In this document: positions 5,978-10,282 of the stretch, in pieces
How the letters are laid out: every line of letters begins with the position of its first letter
Position numbering within the stretch: position 1 is the stretch's first letter
NCBI GenBank assembly: GCA_944358225.1
Contig: CALVQP010000043.1
Location: 1-10,282, forward strand
Source of the DNA: an uncultured Bacilli bacterium
Lineage (GTDB): Bacteria > Bacillota_I > Bacilli_A > RF39 > UBA660
Reading direction: 5' to 3'
DNA length: 10,282 nt
Made by a program: the position numbers and the translations under genes
The notes under the pieces: model-generated
Seen by the model: only the letters and a program-made list of their open reading frames with translations
What the model was told of the DNA's origin: nothing
Databases searched by the model: none

Positions 5978-6679
5978 ATGAAGTTCATAAAAATTGAAGA
6001 CTGTTACAAAACCTATAAAAATGGTGTAACAGCTACAGCGGGGTTAAATTTAGAAATAGATAAAGGTGAATTTGTATTTATTATTGGCGCAACTGGTTGT
6101 GGTAAATCAACGCTTATTAAAATGCTATATCGCGAGGAAAAACCTACTAAAGGGAAAGTAATTGTAGGTGGCATAGATGTTGCCAAACTTAGAAATTCTA
6201 AAGTTTATAAATTAAGAAGAAAGTTGGGAATTGTATTCCAAGACTTTAAACTTTTACCTAAATTAAATGTTTATGATAATGTAGCTTATCCACTAACTAG
6301 TATGGGATTGAAAAACAAAGAGATCAAACCACGAGTTATTAAAGCTCTAGATCTTGTTGGATTAAAAGAAAAAATGCGTAGTTATCCTAATGAATTATCA
6401 GCTGGTATGCAGCAAAGAGTATGTATTGCCAGGGCAATGGTTAATGGTCCAAAACTTCTTATATGTGATGAACCAACTGGAAATTTAGATCCTGAGACAT
6501 CTAAAGAAATAATGGAGGTTTTAAATCAAATTAATCAAGAACTAGGGACAACTATTGTTATGGTTACACATGATAAAGATATTGTTAATCGCATGAAAAA
6601 AAGAGTAATCTTGCTAGATAACGGTGTATTAGCTAGTGATGAAATGAAAGGAAAGTATAAAGTCAATGAGAGCGTTTAG
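5978..6679 (+). CDS. ftsE: Cell division ABC transporter ATP-binding protein FtsE
   Basis: The ATPase of the FtsEX complex, which works at the inner face of the membrane as a mechanical switch that turns on cell wall hydrolases rather than as a transporter. 233 residues, normal for the family. Walker A is GATGCGKST (37-45), the Q-loop is FQD (87-89), Walker B is LLICDEPTG (160-168), the D-loop is NLD (169-171) and the switch His is 198. The ABC signature is LSAGMQQRV (140-148) instead of the usual LSGGEQQRV; the Ser and second Gly that touch ATP are kept. AAGGTGG precedes the ATG by 4 bases. It overlaps ftsX by 14 bases and starts a three-gene operon with its own extended -10 promoter. LolD/MacB-type ATPases are alternatives, but the FtsX partner settles the call. 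Confidence 0.95.
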   Translation: MKFIKIEDCYKTYKNGVTATAGLNLEIDKGEFVFIIGATGCGKSTLIKMLYREEKPTKGKVIVGGIDVAKLRNSKVYKLRRKLGIVFQDFKLLPKLNVYDNVAYPLTSMGLKNKEIKPRVIKALDLVGLKEKMRSYPNELSAGMQQRVCIARAMVNGPKLLICDEPTGNLDPETSKEIMEVLNQINQELGTTIVMVTHDKDIVNRMKKRVILLDNGVLASDEMKGKYKVNESV

Positions 6680-7571
6680 AATATTAATACGAAGTATAAA
6701 TGATGGAATTCGCAGTGTTTTTAAAAACTTTAGCTTGAGTATGGCTTCCATTATTTGTTCAACCATAACTTTAATTTTAGTAGCAGTTGCTATGGTAATT
6801 TCGGCTAATGTAGATAATTTTACTAAAGAAATAGAACAAGATTTAACAATTGTTGCCTTTGTTGATAATCAAGCAACTTCTGATGATGTGGAAAATATTA
6901 AAAACGAATTATCCCAAATTAATAATATAGATCAAAGTCAAACAATATATAAAAGTAAAGTTGAAATTAAAGATGAAATGCGTGCTGAATCAAATATCTT
7001 TGATGCTGTAATGGGACAGTGGAGTGATGAAGATAATCCTTTAAAAGACACTTTTCAAATTAAAGTTAAAGATATTGAAAAAATAAAAGAAACAGCTGAG
7101 GAAATACAAAATATTAACAACATTTCTACTGTTAAGTATGGTGAGGGCATGGTTGATCAGATGGTTAATGCCTTTAAATGGATCGAACGTATTGCTTACG
7201 GAGCCGTAATTGCGTTAATATTAGTTACTATCTTCCTTATTATAAATACCATTAAGTTAACTATTTTTTCACGCCAAAGGGAAATTGGCATCATGCGTTT
7301 AGTTGGGTCTAGTAATTTTGTAATTAAGACACCATTTATAATCGAAGGAATGTTTTTAGGATTACTTGGTTCAATTATTCCTATCTTGTTAATAGTCTTT
7401 GGTTATACTTATTTTTATGATTTCTCATCTGGTTATATATTTACGCCTCTAATTCAACTAATTAAACCGTTCCCATTTATCTATTATGCTTCAATTATTG
7501 TTGCTTTAATTGGTATTATAGTAGGTATGATAGGTAGTGCTAGTGCCTCTAAAAAATATTTAAAGGTGTGA
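6666..7571 (+). CDS. ftsX: Cell division membrane protein FtsX
   Basis: The membrane partner of FtsE. 301 residues: an N-terminal cytoplasmic helix, TM1 at about 22-47, an extracellular domain (about 48-173), then TM2 (174-196), TM3 (222-248) and TM4 (272-291). The cytoplasmic loop SRQREIGIMRLVG (202-214) after TM2 is the coupling segment typical of FtsX/MacB-type permeases that contacts the ATPase. The extracellular domain has the family's alternating strand and helix pattern (for example DLTIVAFVDNQAT at 59-71) and binds the coiled coil of the hydrolase it activates. The ATG lies inside the end of ftsE and has only a distant AAAGGAAAG site, so translation probably depends on ftsE. The M23 gene follows after 4 bases, matching a functional module. 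Confidence 0.95.
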   Translation: MRAFRILIRSINDGIRSVFKNFSLSMASIICSTITLILVAVAMVISANVDNFTKEIEQDLTIVAFVDNQATSDDVENIKNELSQINNIDQSQTIYKSKVEIKDEMRAESNIFDAVMGQWSDEDNPLKDTFQIKVKDIEKIKETAEEIQNINNISTVKYGEGMVDQMVNAFKWIERIAYGAVIALILVTIFLIINTIKLTIFSRQREIGIMRLVGSSNFVIKTPFIIEGMFLGLLGSIIPILLIVFGYTYFYDFSSGYIFTPLIQLIKPFPFIYYASIIVALIGIIVGMIGSASASKKYLKV

Positions 7572-7575
7572 TTGT

Positions 7576-8730
7576 ATGAAAAAAAGTATTAAAATAGTAT
7601 TAATAATTTCTTTATTTACCATGATGATTATTCCTTTTAAAGCTGAAGCTACAACTTTAAAAGAATATGAAGATCAAGTAACAAAATATACTAAGGAATT
7701 AGAAGAAAAACAAAGTAAATTGGCCAAGAATGAATCAGAAGTAAAAGAGATTAAACAAAATATTGCGGCGTTAGAAAAACAAATTCAACAAGCAGAGCAA
7801 GATATAATTAGATTAGAAGAAGAAATTGAGCAAAGTAACGAAGAAATTAAGCAAAAAAGTGCGGAAAGCGAAAGTTTAATTGAATATTATCAATTAGCAG
7901 AGGGAGAAAATGCTTATTTAGAATATGCATTTGGTGCTGAAACTATTACTGATATGATTTATCGTGCTTCAATTGTTGAGCAATTAACAGAGTACAACGA
8001 TCAAATCATGAAAGAGTTAGAAGAACTAATTAAAGTTAACGAAGAAAAACAAGATCAATTAGCTATCAAAAAAGAAGAATTAGCTAAATTAATTGAAGAG
8101 CAAGAAAGTGAACAAGAGCGTATTGAATATGAAAGTGATCAATTACGTGAAGCAATGCCAACAATTCAACAACAAATTGATACTTATAAACAACAAGTAG
8201 AATACTGGAAAAATAAAGGGTGTAAATCAAATGATGTTCTAGGAGTAACTTGTGCAGTACCTCCAAAAGTAAGTGACGATGTCGATGTATCTAATATCAT
8301 GGGAGCTAATGGTTTTAGATTACCAATGAATAAGGGTTATTTGACTCAAGATTATAAGGGATTAAGACATTTAGGGGTTGATTTTGGTAGTACTAACAAA
8401 TCAGAACCAATTTATCCAGTTGCTAGTGGTCAAGTTATTTATGTAGGGCAAGATTCAGCTGGAGCTAATATGGTAAAAATTGTTCATAATGTTAACGGTA
8501 AACTAATCTTTTCCACATATGGACATATGCGTGCTGTATATTTCAGAAAAGGTCAAATTGTATCTACAGATGATATGTTAGGATTAATGGGATCAACTGG
8601 AAATTCAACTGGACCTCATCTTCATTTAGAGATGACTACTTGTGATTGGACTTATAACTGTACTTATAAAGTTTATAAAAATAGTACAATTAGTCCATGG
8701 ACGTATCTTCCTAAAGTAACTAGATGGTAA
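7576..8730 (+). CDS. Coiled-coil M23 murein hydrolase, likely FtsEX-activated
   Basis: 384 residues. A signal peptide covers 1-25 (KKSIK, then a hydrophobic core, then AEA before the likely cleavage site). Residues 28-213 are a long Glu/Lys/Gln-rich coiled coil with a break around 104-130, as in PcsB and EnvC. A linker (214-245) leads to a LytM/M23 domain (246-384) with all expected metal ligands: HLGVD (265-269: His265, Asp269), His317 and HLH (348-350, His350). It should therefore cut peptidoglycan crosslinks as a zinc endopeptidase itself, unlike EnvC, whose domain is degenerate. Four cysteines (216, 226, 356, 362) sit as two close pairs outside the membrane and may form disulfides. It is 4 bases after ftsX with GGTG upstream, and ends in a strong terminator, so FtsEX control is very likely by context. 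Confidence 0.93.
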   Translation: MKKSIKIVLIISLFTMMIIPFKAEATTLKEYEDQVTKYTKELEEKQSKLAKNESEVKEIKQNIAALEKQIQQAEQDIIRLEEEIEQSNEEIKQKSAESESLIEYYQLAEGENAYLEYAFGAETITDMIYRASIVEQLTEYNDQIMKELEELIKVNEEKQDQLAIKKEELAKLIEEQESEQERIEYESDQLREAMPTIQQQIDTYKQQVEYWKNKGCKSNDVLGVTCAVPPKVSDDVDVSNIMGANGFRLPMNKGYLTQDYKGLRHLGVDFGSTNKSEPIYPVASGQVIYVGQDSAGANMVKIVHNVNGKLIFSTYGHMRAVYFRKGQIVSTDDMLGLMGSTGNSTGPHLHLEMTTCDWTYNCTYKVYKNSTISPWTYLPKVTRW

Positions 8731-8759
8731 AGAACTAAATGATTTTTAGTTCTTTTTTT
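8731..8759 (+). terminator. Rho-independent terminator of the ftsE-ftsX-M23 operon
   Basis: AGAACTAAA (8731-8739) and TTTAGTTCT (8745-8753) form a perfect 9-bp stem with a 5-base loop, followed by seven T (8753-8759). It starts right after the stop codon of the M23 gene and separates it from the PBP gene. Confidence 0.88.
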
Positions 8760-8770
8760 AATTGCTAAAA

Positions 8771-8778
8771 CATACAAT
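8771..8778 (+). promoter_or_regulatory. Possible SigE-like -10 (CATACAAT) before the PBP gene
   Basis: CATACAAT at 8771-8778 equals the textbook SigE -10 of Bacillus; read as SigA it gives TACAAT with a poor -35. No SigE -35 (ATATT) is visible upstream because the terminator T-run is there, and the leader before the AGGTGATG ribosome site would be very short. If real it would make this a sporulation PBP of the SpoVD type. Confidence 0.25.
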
Positions 8779-8793
8779 TTTTTAGGTGATGCC

Positions 8794-9888
8794 ATGTTTT
8801 TTAATAATATTCATACCCGTATTCGTTATGTTTTTTTAATAACATTAATTCTTTTTCTATTTATAATAGCCCGTGTTTTTTATATTCAAATTTTTAAATA
8901 TAATAAACTAAACGACTTAGCCGAGTCACTATGGAGTCGTAATCTACCAATTACTGCTAATAGGGGAGTTATAACTGATCGTAACGGTGTGGAGTTGGCT
9001 ACAAATATTACTACTACTAGCTTAGTTTTAATTCCTAATCAAATTGTTGATAAGGACCAAACTGCATCTTTATTAGCGGAAATTTTAAATGTTTCTAAAG
9101 AAGACATGGCTAAACACGTCAATAAAAAAACTTCTATTGAAAGAGTACATCCGGAGGGAAGACAGCTAGATTATGAAACTGCCGAAAAAATAAATAATTT
9201 AAAATTAGATGGTGTTTATTTAGTCAAAGAATCCAAACGTTACTATCCTTATGGAGATTTATTATCTCATGTTTTAGGCTATGTCGGTATTGATAATCAA
9301 GGGTTATCAGGAATTGAACTAGAGTATGATGAATATCTAACAGGTAGTGATGGTGCTATAAAATATTTTAGTGATGGTAAAGGAAACAAACTAGAACGAA
9401 CCGAAGTTTATGAAAAACCCCAAGATGGTATCAACATTGCTTTAACTATTGATTTAGAAATTCAGCAATCAATTGAAAGAGAGCTGGATAATGTTGTTAG
9501 TAAATATTCTCCAGAACATGCTTTAGCCATTGCTATGAATCCAAAAACTGGTGAAATTCTTGGTATGTCTAGTCGACCAAATTTTGATCCCAATAATTAT
9601 GAAGAATATGATACCGAGACTATTAATCGAAACTTGCCTATTTGGATGACTTATGAACCAGGATCAACATTCAAAATTATTACTTTAACGGCTTCTATTG
9701 AAGAAGATACAATAAATTTATTTGAAGATCAATATACCGATAGCGGTTCAATCGCAGTCGATGGAGCACGCATAAAATGTTGGAAAGCTGGTGGTCATGG
9801 CACGCAAACCTTTTTGCAAGTTGTAGAAAACTCTTGTAATCTTGGTGGTTACACAGGAACATTTTTGAGTTCGAAGATGCTTATATAA
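8794..9888 (+). CDS. Class B penicillin-binding protein, truncated in the transpeptidase domain
   Basis: A peptidoglycan transpeptidase of the FtsI/PBP2/SpoVD group. One membrane anchor is at about 12-31; the PBP dimerisation domain follows, opening with ANRGVITDRNG (55-65). The transpeptidase domain starts near residue 215 and contains the active-site STFK (291-294, preceded by EPG) and the SxN motif SCN (347-349), 56 residues apart as expected. The frame then gives only 15 unrelated residues and a stop; the KTG motif and about 200 residues are missing, so this product cannot be an active transpeptidase. Neither other forward frame restores it: one stops at once and the other encodes a different protein. 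AGGTGATG precedes the ATG by 5 bases. Whether it is the division, elongation or spore enzyme cannot be decided; the break may be an assembly join. Confidence 0.88.
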   Translation: MFFNNIHTRIRYVFLITLILFLFIIARVFYIQIFKYNKLNDLAESLWSRNLPITANRGVITDRNGVELATNITTTSLVLIPNQIVDKDQTASLLAEILNVSKEDMAKHVNKKTSIERVHPEGRQLDYETAEKINNLKLDGVYLVKESKRYYPYGDLLSHVLGYVGIDNQGLSGIELEYDEYLTGSDGAIKYFSDGKGNKLERTEVYEKPQDGINIALTIDLEIQQSIERELDNVVSKYSPEHALAIAMNPKTGEILGMSSRPNFDPNNYEEYDTETINRNLPIWMTYEPGSTFKIITLTASIEEDTINLFEDQYTDSGSIAVDGARIKCWKAGGHGTQTFLQVVENSCNLGGYTGTFLSSKMLI

Positions 9889-10282
9889 ATAAGAAAAGTC
9901 ATTCCAATATAGAAGTCTATTCTACATTCAATTTGATTTATAACAATATTATTTATTCAAAAAATGAAGAGTATCCAAAATTAGAAAGGAAAGTTAAAGT
10001 GGAAAATTGTAAGCTCAAAAGTGAAGAAAGTAACATTAAAAATGTACTTTATAATAATGATACTAGTAGTAATAAAGATATAACTTATAATAAGAAAGAG
10101 CAAACTATTAAATTATTTGATAAATTTGATGATTATATTATATCTATAGGAAAAGATGTGATAAGAAATTATTTGCTAAAAACTGTTGTATATAAATTAA
10201 AAAAAAGATTTATAGAAGTTCGAATTAATCAAAATGATTTATATATATGTTTTTTAAAAGATGTTAAACAATTTGATTTACA
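9840..10282 (+). CDS. Partial frame with DUF5655-like end, beginning at the breakpoint
   Basis: This frame is open from just after TAA 9837-9839 to the right edge, in a different phase from the PBP. It has no ATG; the first plausible start is GTG at 9999, with AGAAAGGA (9983-9990) 8 bases upstream. Translation from about 9861 is coding-like (FEFEDAYINKKSHSNIEV and on), so the true start probably lay upstream and was lost at the junction. The last 50 residues, from KLFDKFDDYIISIGKDV through FIEVRINQNDLYICFLKDV, resemble the start of a DUF5655 domain, which is found alone or at the C-terminus of nuclease-related and GmrSD-like DUF262 proteins. The preceding region is Asn/Lys/Ser-rich and unrecognised. 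G+C in four lines I counted is about 20%, against about 34% in the neighbouring PBP sequence, a sign of foreign origin. Confidence 0.55.

Noticed and set aside
8084..8266. Minus-strand frame of 60 codons inside the M23 gene
   Set aside because: It is the complement of the Glu/Gln/Lys-rich coiled coil, which gives a Leu/Val/His-rich shadow; no ribosome site.
9841..9888. Programmed frameshift or simple indel in the PBP gene
   Set aside because: Of the two other forward frames, one meets TGA within nine codons (9866-9868) and the other encodes an unrelated DUF5655-like sequence. Neither brings back the expected transpeptidase residues or a KTG motif.
9841..9900. Transposon end or target-site duplication at the PBP junction
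   Set aside because: I see no terminal inverted repeat, no duplicated target bases and no transposase in the window.
1..10282. Mycoplasma-type code (TGA as Trp), suggested by the low G+C
   Set aside because: TGA ends the 65-residue gene and ftsX at the expected lengths, and tryptophans are encoded by TGG.

Overview
The window is AT-rich (roughly 70-75% A+T by eye) and uses the standard bacterial code: TGA is a real stop for two genes (972-970 on the minus strand, 7569-7571) and Trp is TGG. The content (FtsE/FtsX with an M23 hydrolase, CBS-containing Mn-dependent pyrophosphatase, YitT, the spore-coat protein GerQ, an XRE regulator paired with a DUF4097 protein) points to a low-GC Bacillota, most likely an uncultured gut-type member of Bacilli. 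The GerQ homologue suggests a spore-forming lineage or a recent descendant of one. Species cannot be named from this window.

Layout. (1) 1-1167, minus strand: a small acidic protein followed by a large overlapping gene that runs off the left edge; neither has an assigned function. (2) 1168-1312: a divergent control region. It carries a good SigA-type promoter for the rightward genes, with an imperfect inverted repeat across its -35, and an extended -10 for the leftward pair. (3) 1313-2810: an XRE-type DNA-binding protein with four membrane segments, overlapping a membrane-anchored DUF4097 beta-repeat protein; this looks like an envelope-sensing pair. (4) 2874-4499: a CBS/DRTGG-containing type II pyrophosphatase, convergent with gerQ (minus strand). 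The two share one perfect 32-bp palindrome that contains both stop codons. (5) 4990-5889: a YitT-family membrane protein, divergent from gerQ. (6) 5978-8730: ftsE-ftsX-M23 hydrolase operon bounded by two Rho-independent terminators. (7) 8794-9888: the first half of a class B penicillin-binding protein, cut off immediately after its SxN motif. (8) 9840-10282: a much more AT-rich open frame with no normal start, whose end resembles a DUF5655 domain and which runs off the right edge.

How the genes work together. FtsEX is the ATP-driven membrane switch that activates periplasmic/extracellular coiled-coil murein hydrolases, and the M23 protein directly downstream has that architecture. The PBP would supply the opposing crosslinking activity, but here it lacks its KTG motif and half of its transpeptidase domain. 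Composition and reading frame both change abruptly near 9840-9860. This is best read as a rearrangement breakpoint or an assembly chimera and is the most anomalous point in the window. No tRNA, rRNA, CRISPR array or recognisable transposase was found.
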